Positions 54,862 to 64,000 of a stretch of DNA of 64,000 nucleotides are shown in pieces (within the stretch, counting starts at the first letter, position 1; each line of letters opens with the position of its first letter). The notes beneath the pieces are model-generated. The model was not told the DNA's origin and ran no database searches. It was given only the letters and a program-made list of their open reading frames with translations. The stretch lies in contig CAVPXC010000011.1 of the NCBI GenBank assembly GCA_963709505.1, positions 62,001 to 126,000 of the forward strand. The letters are read 5' to 3'. Source of the DNA: CAVPXC01 sp963709505 (GTDB lineage: Bacteria > Chloroflexota > Anaerolineae > JAAEKA01). The position numbers and the translations under genes were made by a program.

Positions 54862-56463
54862 ATGGATCGAGATCTCCTTTCTCTGCTTCACAACTTGCCA
54901 TCCTATCGCTGCACGCATTCGCCGCTGGAACGACCCATCAGCCAGGTGACGGCGGACTCGCGGCAAGTGCGGCCAGGCGCACTCTTTGTTGCCATTGAAG
55001 GTGCAACAGCGGACGGTCATCGTTACATACCCGACGCCATCGCTCGCGGCGCAGCAGCCGTCGTCGGCACCGCTGATCTTGCCGCCGAGGCGAGCGAATG
55101 GAGCATCCCCTACATCCAGGTCGAAGACTCGCGCCTGGCGCTGGCGACCCTCGCGGCCGCCCTGTACGATTTCCCGAGCCGCCGGTTGCGGCTTATCGGG
55201 GTCACCGGCACCGATGGCAAGACGACGACGACCCATCTGATCTACCACATGCTGAGACAGGCAGGGATGCATCCGGGCATGGTGAGCACTGTCAGCGCAC
55301 ACGTCGGCGAGCAGGACCTCGACACGGGTCTGCACGTTACCACTCCGGACGCGCCGGACGTCCAACGCTACCTGGCGCAGATGGTCGATGCCGGCTGCGA
55401 CGTCGCCGTGCTGGAGACTACTTCGCATGGCCTGCATCAGGGGCGCGTCGCCGCGTGCGACTTCGACGTGGCCGTGGTTACCAATGTGACCCACGAGCAC
55501 CTGGATTATCACGGGACCTGGCAGGCCTATCTGGACGCCAAGGCCATCTTGTTTCGCAGCCTGGCGACCTCGGCTTCTAAATTAGTCGTCGAGCCGGATG
55601 CGACTCGACGACAGCCGAAGGTTGCCGTGCTCAACGCCGACGATGTGTCTTATGGCCTCTTGCGCAGCATTCCCGTCGACGCGCAGATCAGCTATGCCGT
55701 GCATTCGGCGGCAGCCGATGTGGTTGCCGAGGACATCGCGTTCTATCCCGGTCGAACGACTTTTGTGGCGCGCACGCCCGCCGGAACGGCTCTCGTGGAG
55801 TTGCCGCTGGCAGGGATGTTCAACATCTCCAACTGCCTGGCCGCGATCAGTGCCGCACTGGCCGTCGGCCTGCCACTGGAGCAGGCAGTCGCTGCAATCG
55901 CCACACTGCCCGGTGTGGACGGCCGCATGGAACGCATCGACCGGGGGCAGGATTTCGTAGCGATCGTCGACTTCGCACACACACCTGTGTCGCTTCAGCG
56001 TGCGCTGGAAGCAGTTCGACTCATGACTCGCGGTCGAGTCATTGCCGTGTTCGGCAGTGCTGGACTGCGCGATGCATTGAAGCGTCCACTCATGGCGGAG
56101 ACCTCCGTACGCCTGGCCGATATCACGATTCTAACGGCTGAGGACCCGCGTACAGAGTTGCTCGAACTGATCCTGGCAGAGATGGCAGAGGGCGCCGCGC
56201 GGGCGGGTGGTGTGGAAGGCTCTACCTTCTACCGGATTCCGGACCGCACGGCAGCCATCCAGGCCGCCGTAGACAGCGCACAGCCTGGCGACGTCGTGCT
56301 TGTCTGCGGCAAAGGGCACGAGCAATCGATGTGCTTCGGCGCCGTCGAGCATCCCTGGCGTGACCAGAAGGTCGTCGCCTGGGCGCTAGACAGGCGGCTG
56401 GGCCGGGACGACGCGCCAGCGCCGTTCTGGCTCCCGACAGCTTGGGCAGAGGGTGGAGAGTGA
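54862..56463 (+). CDS. murE: UDP-MurNAc-L-Ala-D-Glu:meso-DAP/L-Lys ligase
   Basis: MurE adds the third amino acid to the UDP-MurNAc-dipeptide. Visible are VTADSRQVRPGALFVAIEGA, GVTGTDGKTTTTHLIYHML (ATP site), TTPDAPDVQRYLAQMVDAGC, ETTSHGLHQGRVAACDFDVA, VTNVTHEHLDYHGTWQAYLD, VDFAHTPVSLQRALEAV, and the C-terminal VLVCGKGHEQSMCF. The DAP-type DNPR motif is not evident (AEDPRTELLELIL instead), so the third amino acid cannot be named firmly. The gene lies far from the dcw cluster. ATG 54862 is chosen over a long upstream extension in terminator DNA. The stop lies inside a heptad tract. Confidence 0.93.
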   Translation: MDRDLLSLLHNLPSYRCTHSPLERPISQVTADSRQVRPGALFVAIEGATADGHRYIPDAIARGAAAVVGTADLAAEASEWSIPYIQVEDSRLALATLAAALYDFPSRRLRLIGVTGTDGKTTTTHLIYHMLRQAGMHPGMVSTVSAHVGEQDLDTGLHVTTPDAPDVQRYLAQMVDAGCDVAVLETTSHGLHQGRVAACDFDVAVVTNVTHEHLDYHGTWQAYLDAKAILFRSLATSASKLVVEPDATRRQPKVAVLNADDVSYGLLRSIPVDAQISYAVHSAAADVVAEDIAFYPGRTTFVARTPAGTALVELPLAGMFNISNCLAAISAALAVGLPLEQAVAAIATLPGVDGRMERIDRGQDFVAIVDFAHTPVSLQRALEAVRLMTRGRVIAVFGSAGLRDALKRPLMAETSVRLADITILTAEDPRTELLELILAEMAEGAARAGGVEGSTFYRIPDRTAAIQAAVDSAQPGDVVLVCGKGHEQSMCFGAVEHPWRDQKVVAWALDRRLGRDDAPAPFWLPTAWAEGGE

Positions 56464-56485
56464 AGAGTGAAGGGTGGAGAGTGGA
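56450..56485. repeat. Heptad tract, word GTGGAGA/GTGAAGA
   Basis: GTGGAGA, GTGAAGA, GTGAAGG, GTGGAGA, GTGGAAC follow one another across the murE stop codon. The word is the same as in the murD insertion. No inverted partner close by. Confidence 0.8.
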
Positions 56486-56504
56486 ACAAGAGCTTGAGGC
56501 AGCT

Positions 56505-56533
56505 TTGACAAGGGTTCCTGGTGCCGGTACAAT
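56505..56533 (+). promoter_or_regulatory. Promoter with leaderless layout before 56540
   Basis: Perfect TTGACA (56505-56510), 17-base spacer, TACAAT (56528-56533). Only six bases separate the -10 from the ATG at 56540, so the predicted start point is the start codon itself. Confidence 0.72.
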
Positions 56534-56539
56534 CGCAAC

Positions 56540-57352
56540 ATGACATCTGACTTCCGTGATCGCATTAGCATTGCCGTGTGGGGCGTAGCGCTGACTCTGG
56601 TTGCGAGCGCGGTGGTCACGCTGCCAGGCCGCGGGGCCAGCATCGCGCTGGTCAGCCGCAGCCTGGCGCTGCCGATTGCTGCCAGCAGCCTGGTGCCGAT
56701 CTTTCTAGCCCTTCTGAGTGGATCGGGCGCAGAGGCCGTCATTCGAGCCCACCCCCTGGCGCAACAGGGCGAACTGCGCTGGACCATCCGCTTCTGGGCT
56801 CTACCGATTGCCGTCACGCTGATCGCAGCGGTCGTGCTGCCGAGGGCCCCGTCCATTTTGTATTGGGCCCTCGCTATGCTAGTGTTCGCGGGGATGCTGA
56901 GCGTCGTGCTTGCTGCACTTTATTTCACATTGGACGCCGATGCCCCTGGCTACAGGCGTGCACGTGCCGTCCTTAACCTCACCTGTTACGCCATCGCCCT
57001 GCTGTTGTTCCTGCTGATCCCATCATCGTGGCCGGAGGTGGGTCGTAGTCTGACGCTTGGCGGCGTAGCGGCCCTGCTTGCGTTGGAATTGCTACGCGGC
57101 ACGGAAGGTAGACCACGTTCTGTGGTGTTGTACGCTTTAGTGGTGGGCGTTGTTGTCGCCCAGGTGACGTGGGCTCTGCTCTTGACGGGGCTCAGCTCCC
57201 TCAGTACCAGTCTGTTGTTGCTGTTAGTCTTCTATCTCCTGGTGGGACTAGCCTGGCAAACGCTGCTTGATCGCCTTACCCATCGAGTTGTTCTCGAATT
57301 CACCGGGGTCGGCTTAGCGGGCCTGGTCATCATCTTGGCGCTGGCACCCTAG
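56540..57352 (+). CDS. Polytopic membrane protein of unknown function
   Basis: The 270-residue product has about eight hydrophobic segments (for example ISIAVWGVALTLVASAVVTL, PIAASSLVPIFLALLSGSG, LLLLLVFYLLVGLAWQTLLD). No catalytic motif is seen and I do not recognise the family. The strong promoter overlapping its start and the peptidase gene 20 bases downstream suggest a two-gene transcript. Confidence 0.7.
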   Translation: MTSDFRDRISIAVWGVALTLVASAVVTLPGRGASIALVSRSLALPIAASSLVPIFLALLSGSGAEAVIRAHPLAQQGELRWTIRFWALPIAVTLIAAVVLPRAPSILYWALAMLVFAGMLSVVLAALYFTLDADAPGYRRARAVLNLTCYAIALLLFLLIPSSWPEVGRSLTLGGVAALLALELLRGTEGRPRSVVLYALVVGVVVAQVTWALLLTGLSSLSTSLLLLLVFYLLVGLAWQTLLDRLTHRVVLEFTGVGLAGLVIILALAP

Positions 57353-57371
57353 AGGTCAGGTTTACATTCCT

Positions 57372-59204
57372 ATGCCTACCATCCACTATTCCGCCTCGAT
57401 GCCCCATCCCGAAACACACCTTTTCCACATCGAGTTGGAGGTGACTGGCTTTGACCAGCCGGCCTACGACTTCGTGATGCCTTCATGGACGCCGGGCTCC
57501 TATCTGATCCGCGAGTTCGCCCGGCACGTGCAGGAATTCGAGGCGGTTAGCGCTGGCGCCCAGCAATCGCTGCCCTGGCGGAAGGTCAACAAGAACACCT
57601 GGCGAGTCGACGCGGCCGGTCTCGCCGGCATCGTGCTGCGCTATCGGGTCTACGCCAACGAGCTGACGGTTCGCACGAGCCATCTGGATACCAGCCACGG
57701 CTACTTCAACGGCGCGACTCTGTTTATGTATTTGGATGGCCAGCGCAAGCATCCCGCAACGCTGACCGTGGTGGTTCCCCACGCGGATTGGAAGGTGTCG
57801 ACCGGGCTTCCCCGACTGCCGATGACCTTCGCTGGCGGCAACGGCGGTGGCAACGGCCACCATGACTCCGAACTGCCCGGCCTGCCCCACCATCGATTCC
57901 AGGCTGACGACTACGATCATCTCATCGACTGCCCGGTGGAATGCAGCAATCACCGTCTGTTGACGTTCGAGGTTGATGGGGTCAAGCACCAGATCGCACT
58001 CTGGGGTCACGGCAATGAGGACGCGGAGCGGTTGCGCAAGGATACCCAGGCTGTGGTTCAGGCCGCACGCGATCTGTTTGGTGAGTTGCCCTACGACACT
58101 TACCTTTTCATTCTACACCTGACCGAGCAGCGGCGCGGCGGGTTGGAGCATCGCAATTCCAGCACCAATCTGGTGAGCCGCTGGAGCTTCCGCCGCCCGT
58201 CGGAATACGAGAAGGTCATCGAGCTGCTGGCGCACGAATTCTTCCACGTGTGGAACGTCAAACGCATCGAGCCGGCCAGCTTCACTCAGATGGAGTACCG
58301 CTGGGAGACCTACACGCGGCTCCTGTGGGTCATGGAAGGCTTCACGACCTACTACGGCAACCTGTTGCTGCGTCGCGCCGATCTGATCAAGCCGCAGCGT
58401 CTGCTGGCTCATTTCGGTGACGAGATTCTGCGCCTCTTGCAGACACCGGGCCGTCACCTGCAGAGCGCCGAGGCCGCCAGCTTCGATACCTGGATCAAGT
58501 TCTATCGTCCCGACGAGAACACGCAGAACTCCACAGTCTCCTACTACCTGAAGGGCAGCCTGATCGCGATGCTGCTTGACCTGGAGATCCGCGCTCGTAC
58601 CGGCAACCTGCGTTCGTTGGATGACGTGATGGTGGCCACTTATCGTGACTACACCCTCCAGGGCAAAGGCATTCACGACGACGACTTCCAGAGCATTTGT
58701 GAGGAGGTCGCAGGCGGCAGCCTCCAGCAGTTCTTCGACGATTATGTGCGTGGGGTGGCTGAGCTGCCGTTCGAGGAATACCTGTCTAAAGCTGGTCTTG
58801 CCATGAGTTTCGGCTACAAAGGCGACGAGTATGGCGATCGAGCGACTGGGCTGGGCATTCGGGTACGCGCGGAAAGCGGACGCGCCGTAGTTGATACTGT
58901 CTTCTCCGATGGCCCTGCCTACCACGCCGACATCTCACCAGGCGACGAGATCATCGCACTAGACGGCTTCCGGGTGAGCAGGGAAAGCATCGGCGAGCGA
59001 TTGATCGGCCGTTCGCCCGGCGAGCGAGTGACGCTGACGACCTTTCGCCGCGACGAGCTGCGAGAAGTAGATATAACGCTCGGTCAACGGCCCCACAATC
59101 GAGTGGAGATCACCCCCATGGCGTCGGCGACGGCGGAGCAGCGGGCGGTGTATGAGGGGTGGCTGGGCGCGCCATGGATACAGTCAATCGGTTCAATGAT
59201 TTGA
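57372..59204 (+). CDS. M61 family (glycyl aminopeptidase-like) metallopeptidase with PDZ domain
   Basis: The N-terminal domain (FVMPSWTPGSYLIREFARHV) is typical of M61 enzymes. The zinc motif is LAHEFFHVWNVKRI (HExxH) near residue 285, with a downstream WVMEGFTTYYGNLLLRRADL providing the third ligand Glu. A C-terminal PDZ domain (GLGIRVRAESGRAVVDTVFS, then ISPGDEIIALDGFRV) completes it. 610 residues, standard. No signal peptide is evident, so it is probably cytoplasmic. A Gly/Asn/His-rich loop (GGNGGGNGHHDSE) is near residue 160. Confidence 0.92.
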   Translation: MPTIHYSASMPHPETHLFHIELEVTGFDQPAYDFVMPSWTPGSYLIREFARHVQEFEAVSAGAQQSLPWRKVNKNTWRVDAAGLAGIVLRYRVYANELTVRTSHLDTSHGYFNGATLFMYLDGQRKHPATLTVVVPHADWKVSTGLPRLPMTFAGGNGGGNGHHDSELPGLPHHRFQADDYDHLIDCPVECSNHRLLTFEVDGVKHQIALWGHGNEDAERLRKDTQAVVQAARDLFGELPYDTYLFILHLTEQRRGGLEHRNSSTNLVSRWSFRRPSEYEKVIELLAHEFFHVWNVKRIEPASFTQMEYRWETYTRLLWVMEGFTTYYGNLLLRRADLIKPQRLLAHFGDEILRLLQTPGRHLQSAEAASFDTWIKFYRPDENTQNSTVSYYLKGSLIAMLLDLEIRARTGNLRSLDDVMVATYRDYTLQGKGIHDDDFQSICEEVAGGSLQQFFDDYVRGVAELPFEEYLSKAGLAMSFGYKGDEYGDRATGLGIRVRAESGRAVVDTVFSDGPAYHADISPGDEIIALDGFRVSRESIGERLIGRSPGERVTLTTFRRDELREVDITLGQRPHNRVEITPMASATAEQRAVYEGWLGAPWIQSIGSMI

Positions 59205-59376
59205 CACGTTTACTAGCCAAGCTCCCAAAGCTGGTTTTTCTTTCAGTGAGCATGACTTTGCTGGAGCATAACGCGCTCATCGCCACAGGGATCGCCGTCG
59301 CGCTGGTCTTGAGATCCACCTCAGTCGCTCGCGCCTGCTCTTCGCCTTAGACTTGGTATCTGGAATGAGATAGCCT

Positions 59377-62300
59377 TTGCCCGAAACCACTTCTCCATCC
59401 GTTCCTCACCTTCGGTCATCGCTGCAAAGACTGGCGAGCGTCCTGCCGTACTTGATCATCGGAGTATTCCTGCTCCTGTTTCTCCTTTCGGCTGTCCTGG
59501 GCCCGGATATGCTGTTCTATTTGCAGTGGGCTCAAGCATTCCGACAACTGAACACCGAGGTCTTTCTCTTCAACGGACATACGCTCTCTCCACTGGGAGT
59601 CCCGCTGACACAATGGTCACATGGTCCCGGCTTGTTGTTCTCGCTATGGCCGACATTCTGCTGCCAGCTCAGCCCTACGGACCCGCAAGTCCTATGGATA
59701 GGCTGGGGCTTCACCGTGGTCTTCTGGTGGGCCATGTTCAGGCTGCTCAAGAAGGCGGGCCATGGAGATGTGCAGTGGGCGGTTTACGGAGTTCTGATTG
59801 CGATATTCGGGACGCATCTGGGCTTCTATTCCAGAAGCTTCGGTTCGGAGTCCCTTGCACAAACCTTTCTGGCAGTACTCGCCGTCTGGGTTCTGACCCG
59901 CAAGCAATGGCGAATCCTCGATGCTCTGGTTGTCGGATGCCTGGCTGCCTTTTTGGCAATCGTCCGCTGGCAGCTTCTGCTGTATGCCATCCCTCTCTTT
60001 GGGGCGATGTACTACAGGATCTGGAAAGCCAGAGGAAAGCAAGGCCCGTGGGCGACGGTCCTCCTCGTAGCTCTCCCGTTAATCCTCGTTTCTGTTGGCC
60101 TGGCGCAGGTAGGCTTGACCAATCGTTGGATGACTGGAGACTTCCTACGTTCGCCCTATTCTTTTGGTGATGAGACATTCAGGAGCGTGGACTTCGCCCG
60201 GCCGGAGCTGGCAGCCGTCTTGCTCCACCCCTGGCATGGGCTGCTCAGTTACCACCCCCTGTATCTTCTGGGATTCATCGCGCTGTTGCTCCTGGTTGTT
60301 CAGAGCAGATCAGTGGCGGAGAGGCTCTTCTACATCGGATTCATCCTCGTCATCGTGGCTAACGTGTATCTCCAGGCCGCGTGGTACGCCTGGTGGCTCG
60401 GCACGGTGACCTTCGGGATGCGAGGATTGAGCATCAGCGCCGTCGTGCTGATTCCTGCCATCGTCCGGTACATGCGTGAGCGCGAACGTCGTGGCAAGCC
60501 GAACCTGCTTTTTGGCTTCCTCGTGTTGGCAGCATGTCTTTGGTCGTTGCTACTACTTCTCGCAAATTTGGACTCCAACACCCAATTTATGACCTATTCA
60601 GGTTTGCTTGGCTCCTCTTCGGCAATGACAGGGTCACTGCTACCCGCGCTCCTGGTCCTTAGCTTCACCCTGATAGCCATCTTTCTCGTGCTTCGGATAG
60701 CAAAGAACGCGTCCCTGGTGCATTGGCGCGAGGTTCTGACGTTTCAGCTACAGAAGAGGCTGATTCTCTCGATCTCGTTGCTGATCCTCTTCCCAATTGG
60801 AGTGTTTGGATTGATAGCTTACATTCTCAGCAAGCACTCTGGTCCCCTATGGCACCGCACGGGTCTCTCGGTCGATTTGGCCATTGCGATCATCCCGCTC
60901 GGTGTAGTGCTGATCCTCCTTTTCCTGAGCACATCCGCTTCTTTTCAGACCAGCGCCGGTTCCCTAGATCAAGCGACCGTCAGCCGCCAGCATAAGCCCA
61001 ACAGGCCCGTCGCCGAGAGACTGGCAATATATCTGGTGATCGGCCTGTTCGTCGCGGCAAACGCCATGTTTGTAAGACTTGCCCGTCACGTCGAGGCGCA
61101 GATAGCGACACATTCAGCGCCAACAGATCAGATCGCCTATGTCAGTCCGGTGCGCGTTGACGAAGTTGAGTCCAGCTATTGCGAATACCTGAATGTGCCG
61201 GGTTTTGAAGCGAAGAAAGAGGCCTTGAGGGGATTCGTTGAAGAGTTGAAGGCCTGTAGAGCAACCAGGCCGACAGCGGAAAGACTTCCTCAATGCTTGG
61301 GTCTGCTCGGAGTGGATCGCCCACTCGAAGTCACATTCGAGCCCTTTTTGGGCGTCAATCGGGTCACTCTTACGGGGGGTTTGGTGGCTGACGGCGAGAC
61401 CAGCTTTCGTGCCGGCGATATCGTCGGCCTGACGACCTACTGGAATGTGTTGAAGGATTCCAGGCCGCTGAAGTTCAGCCAACGCTTGCAGGATTCGAAT
61501 GGGTGGCAGTGGGTACTGGTAGATTACTGGCCGGAGGTGGGATGCCAGTCCGTCGAGAGCTGGCAGCGCGGCGAGACACACGTTGATCGTCAGGGCATCC
61601 GGTTGCCGCCTGATCTGCCGCCCGGAAAGTATGAGGTAGTTCTGGCCGTTTATAGCCCGGAAACGGGCATCGCACTGCCCGCCGGCGATAAGTCGAGCGC
61701 CCCGCTGGCTGAAATCAACGTGCTGGCTGCCGTCAATCCGCCCGAAACGAGTGCCCTCAACATCCCGATGCGCCTCGATATCCAGCTATCCGATGAGCTC
61801 GCGCTTTTGGGGTATGAGGTTAAGCCGAACCCGCTACGTCCGGAATCCGATGGTATGCTGCGCGTTTGGTGGACCGCCTTGAACCGTCCGACGAAACCCT
61901 ATCAAGTGCGGATAGAACTTCTCGACGACGAGGGTCATGCGGTCTCCAGCTCCGTCCAGGCGCTCAGCAGCGCACCGACGGATACCTGGCAGGATGGACA
62001 GATCGTCTCCGAACGCTATCCTCTTACCCTGGATCAGTCCGCCGCGTCCGGCGACTACCGGTTGCGGCTCTCGCTCATCGCGCCTGACGGTATAGAAATC
62101 GCCCATCCCATCGAGATCGGCGTCGTCACGGTGCTTTCTCGGTCCCACGCATATGAGTTGCCCACGGTCGAGCACCCTTTGGATGTAAAGCTCGGGCAGG
62201 AGATCGCGTTGCGTGGCTACACTTTGGATCGGCCCGCTGGCGCGGACAACGAGCTGCACCTGACCCTGTACTGGCAGGCAATGGAGCGGGTGACCGGGCG

Positions 62301-62574
62301 CTACAGGGTCTTTCTGCATGTCGTGGATGACTCCGGGCACATTGTCGCGCAAAACGACGAGGACCCGGCAGCCGGTGCTGCCCCCACGCAAACCTGGCTC
62401 GCAGGCGAGGTCGTTACAGACACGCATGTGCTCAATGTGCCCAGTGGCGGACCGTATCAGCTTCTGGCCGGCCTCTATGACGCGGCAACTGGTCAGCGTC
62501 TGCCGGCATTAGATGAGGCGCAGCAACCGGTTCCTGACGCCGCCATTCCACTGGAAAGGGTGCTGGTGCCCTAG
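59377..62574 (+). CDS. Large polytopic membrane protein with C-terminal sandwich domains
   Basis: The 1065-residue product has about twelve to fourteen membrane spans in residues 20-580 (LPYLIIGVFLLLFLLSAVLG, ILIVVQSRSVAERL-type loops), then a hydrophilic part with beta-sandwich-like repeats (ISDELALLGYEVKPNPLRPE and VKLGQEIALRGYTLDRPAGA, each ending in LLAGLYDAATGQRLPALDEA-type strands). Such proteins are frequent in Chloroflexota and are usually annotated as glycosyltransferase-like or hypothetical. TTG 59377 is the start of the open frame; its ribosome-binding site is weak. The gene after it is similar in type and begins at once. The 59205-59376 gap holds nothing supported. Confidence 0.72.
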   Translation: MPETTSPSVPHLRSSLQRLASVLPYLIIGVFLLLFLLSAVLGPDMLFYLQWAQAFRQLNTEVFLFNGHTLSPLGVPLTQWSHGPGLLFSLWPTFCCQLSPTDPQVLWIGWGFTVVFWWAMFRLLKKAGHGDVQWAVYGVLIAIFGTHLGFYSRSFGSESLAQTFLAVLAVWVLTRKQWRILDALVVGCLAAFLAIVRWQLLLYAIPLFGAMYYRIWKARGKQGPWATVLLVALPLILVSVGLAQVGLTNRWMTGDFLRSPYSFGDETFRSVDFARPELAAVLLHPWHGLLSYHPLYLLGFIALLLLVVQSRSVAERLFYIGFILVIVANVYLQAAWYAWWLGTVTFGMRGLSISAVVLIPAIVRYMRERERRGKPNLLFGFLVLAACLWSLLLLLANLDSNTQFMTYSGLLGSSSAMTGSLLPALLVLSFTLIAIFLVLRIAKNASLVHWREVLTFQLQKRLILSISLLILFPIGVFGLIAYILSKHSGPLWHRTGLSVDLAIAIIPLGVVLILLFLSTSASFQTSAGSLDQATVSRQHKPNRPVAERLAIYLVIGLFVAANAMFVRLARHVEAQIATHSAPTDQIAYVSPVRVDEVESSYCEYLNVPGFEAKKEALRGFVEELKACRATRPTAERLPQCLGLLGVDRPLEVTFEPFLGVNRVTLTGGLVADGETSFRAGDIVGLTTYWNVLKDSRPLKFSQRLQDSNGWQWVLVDYWPEVGCQSVESWQRGETHVDRQGIRLPPDLPPGKYEVVLAVYSPETGIALPAGDKSSAPLAEINVLAAVNPPETSALNIPMRLDIQLSDELALLGYEVKPNPLRPESDGMLRVWWTALNRPTKPYQVRIELLDDEGHAVSSSVQALSSAPTDTWQDGQIVSERYPLTLDQSAASGDYRLRLSLIAPDGIEIAHPIEIGVVTVLSRSHAYELPTVEHPLDVKLGQEIALRGYTLDRPAGADNELHLTLYWQAMERVTGRYRVFLHVVDDSGHIVAQNDEDPAAGAAPTQTWLAGEVVTDTHVLNVPSGGPYQLLAGLYDAATGQRLPALDEAQQPVPDAAIPLERVLVP

Positions 62575-64000
62575 ATGGTTGGGCCGCCAATCCTCGCCTC
62601 ACCCACTGCTCGGCGCTCTCCAGACCTGAGATGGACCTGGACCGATGTTCTAGCCATTGCCTGTGTTCTGTTTGGGGTGTCGTTTGCCTTACGGGGCTTT
62701 TGGCGGCCAGGCACTCCCAGAGAAGCCGATTTCGTGATCGGTGTTTTTCGCGCCTTCAGTTTGGACCAGGCCTGGCAGGAACGCCAGTTCTATCCCCGCT
62801 TGGGCATGAATTTGATTTTTGGCAACGGCAGCCCTCTCTTCCAATATTATCCTCCCCTGGGCAGTTATATGACCTTGGTGTGGCGGTGGCTGGGACTGGA
62901 CTGGGTGGCGGCGACCAAGGCCACGTTTAGCATCGCGCTGTTGTTGGCTGCCCTGGGCGCCTACGTCTATGCTCGGTGGCTGTTCGCCGACCGACGCGCA
63001 GCGTTGATCGCCGGATTAGCATACGGCCTGGCGCCCTATCTGCTCTTCTGTATCTACGAACGGGGAGCGATGTCGGAAACCGTTGCTCTTGCGTTGCTTC
63101 CGTGGGCATTCTGGAGCATGCATCACCTGCTGCGCGCCAACAGCCGGCGTTGGATCTGGCCATCCGCAGCGCTGGTGGCCCTATTGATCCTTGCACATAA
63201 CATCACCGCTCTGTTTGCGGTCCCGCTGCTGCTTGCCTATCTGGTGCTGATAGCATGGAACGAGCAGGCATGGCATCGGCTGCCGGCCGCAGGGGCAGCG
63301 CTCGGCCTGGGACTTGGCCTCAGCGCCTTTTACTGGTTCCCGGCTCTAGCCGAGCGGGACTATGCACAGATCGACCGCTGGATGCTGGGGGGAGATGCCT
63401 CGGCTGCTGAGAACCTGGTTCCTCTAGCACGACTCTTCCAGCCTGGCCTCGTTTTTGATTATTGGAAGTCGTGGATCCCAGCGCTGCCCGTGGTGACTGC
63501 CCTCCTGATTGGGATCGGCATCCTTGTGCTGCCACTAACGAACCGATCGCTCCAGCGCGGCGGGCTCTTCTGGGCGATCCTGGTGGTTATTCCCCTGGCA
63601 TTGCAGCTGACCATTAGCCAACCGCTCTGGGAATCGGTACCTATTATCCGTTACATCCAGTATCCATGGCGGCTTTTGGGCCTGGCGTCGCTATGTGCTG
63701 CCTTCCTGGCCGCCTCGATTTTCACATGGCGGGGTTTGGTCGGCGTCAAGGGCTGGCTCGTAGCAGCGGCAATCTCCTGCATCATACTCTACGCCGCCCT
63801 TGGTGGCTTGGGAGCACGTGCGCAGTATTGGCTTGCATTCGACAGCGCTCAGGTCAACGAAGCCGTTCTCCATGATCTGGGCCGCGGAAACTACCAACTG
63901 CACAGCGACTACCAGCCGTCAGCCATGACGGCCGACATCGCCGAAATGTCCCTGCCAGCGAACGCTGCGGCCAGTGGCGACTTGCCCCCACTGGCCGCAG
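62575..64000 (+). CDS. Polytopic membrane protein of PTPS-related (PF10131-like) type, partial
   Basis: The ATG follows the preceding stop directly. The frame is open to the window edge (475 codons). The product has many membrane segments and the loop FGNGSPLFQYYPPLGSYMTL, followed by AGLAYGLAPYLLFCIYERGA and HNITALFAVPLLLAYL. This pattern fits the 6-pyruvoyl-tetrahydropterin-synthase-related membrane domain family, thought to resemble membrane glycosyltransferases. C terminus missing; function unproven. Confidence 0.68.
   Translation, partial: MVGPPILASPTARRSPDLRWTWTDVLAIACVLFGVSFALRGFWRPGTPREADFVIGVFRAFSLDQAWQERQFYPRLGMNLIFGNGSPLFQYYPPLGSYMTLVWRWLGLDWVAATKATFSIALLLAALGAYVYARWLFADRRAALIAGLAYGLAPYLLFCIYERGAMSETVALALLPWAFWSMHHLLRANSRRWIWPSAALVALLILAHNITALFAVPLLLAYLVLIAWNEQAWHRLPAAGAALGLGLGLSAFYWFPALAERDYAQIDRWMLGGDASAAENLVPLARLFQPGLVFDYWKSWIPALPVVTALLIGIGILVLPLTNRSLQRGGLFWAILVVIPLALQLTISQPLWESVPIIRYIQYPWRLLGLASLCAAFLAASIFTWRGLVGVKGWLVAAAISCIILYAALGGLGARAQYWLAFDSAQVNEAVLHDLGRGNYQLHSDYQPSAMTADIAEMSLPANAAASGDLPPLAA

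Noticed and set aside
59159..59350. A 63-codon open frame between the peptidase and the large membrane protein
   Set aside because: It overlaps the peptidase end, lacks a ribosome-binding site and shows no recognisable domain.

Overview
The window looks like a chromosomal segment from a GC-rich, free-living bacterium of the phylum Chloroflexota (Anaerolineae/Caldilineae-like; inferred from gene content, not from a database search). The pointers are a B12-dependent class II ribonucleotide reductase, a B12-binding radical SAM protein, very large polytopic membrane proteins with C-terminal sandwich domains, an MraZ-led division cluster, and many short intergenic inverted repeats. No tRNA, rRNA, CRISPR array, transposase or prophage gene was seen.

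Layout. 1-1870 (minus) is the N-terminal half of rpoB, with its own promoter and a leader containing a possible attenuator. 2447-21353 (plus) is a long division and cell-wall (dcw) cluster: mraZ, rsmH, ftsL-like, ftsI, murF, mraY, murD, ftsW, murG, a CvpA-like membrane gene, a murC-murB fusion, ddl, ftsQ, ftsA, ftsZ. murE is absent here and lies about 33 kb downstream. 21567-29303 is a deoxynucleotide-supply block: nrdR behind a promoter and two apparent tandem NrdR boxes, two STAS/ATPase-type regulatory genes, and nrdJ interrupted by three inteins. 29560-39695 is a mixed housekeeping stretch: DUF218/SanA-like, B12 radical SAM, pgeF, yggS, proC, yggT, a zinc-ribbon coiled-coil gene on minus, a LuxR-type response regulator, a Flp-type pilin, comF, hpf, a low-molecular-weight phosphatase. 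39769-43072 (minus) holds two glycosyltransferases and a lipoprotein. 43296-45906 is a carbamoyltransferase module with two small membrane proteins. 45985-54582 is a complex I operon encoding membrane-arm subunits only (nuoA, H, J, K, unknown gene, L, M, N). 54862-64000 has murE, a polytopic membrane protein, an M61 peptidase and two large membrane proteins, the last running off the window.

Two features run through the whole window. First, at least 14 genes, most of them essential, need one or more single-base frame changes (17 in all) to give a complete product. This is most simply explained by uncorrected indels in the assembly, so spans below are given for the whole gene. Second, intergenic spaces are rich in inverted repeats. 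One class consists of 7-8 base words repeated in tandem and often mirrored by the reverse-complement word. Each locus mostly has its own word, and one such element sits in frame inside murD. The most unusual findings are these heptad loci, the three-intein NrdJ (whose third, mini-intein lacks the usual C-terminal His-Asn), the MurC-MurB fusion with a CvpA-like neighbour, and the membrane-arm-only complex I operon.
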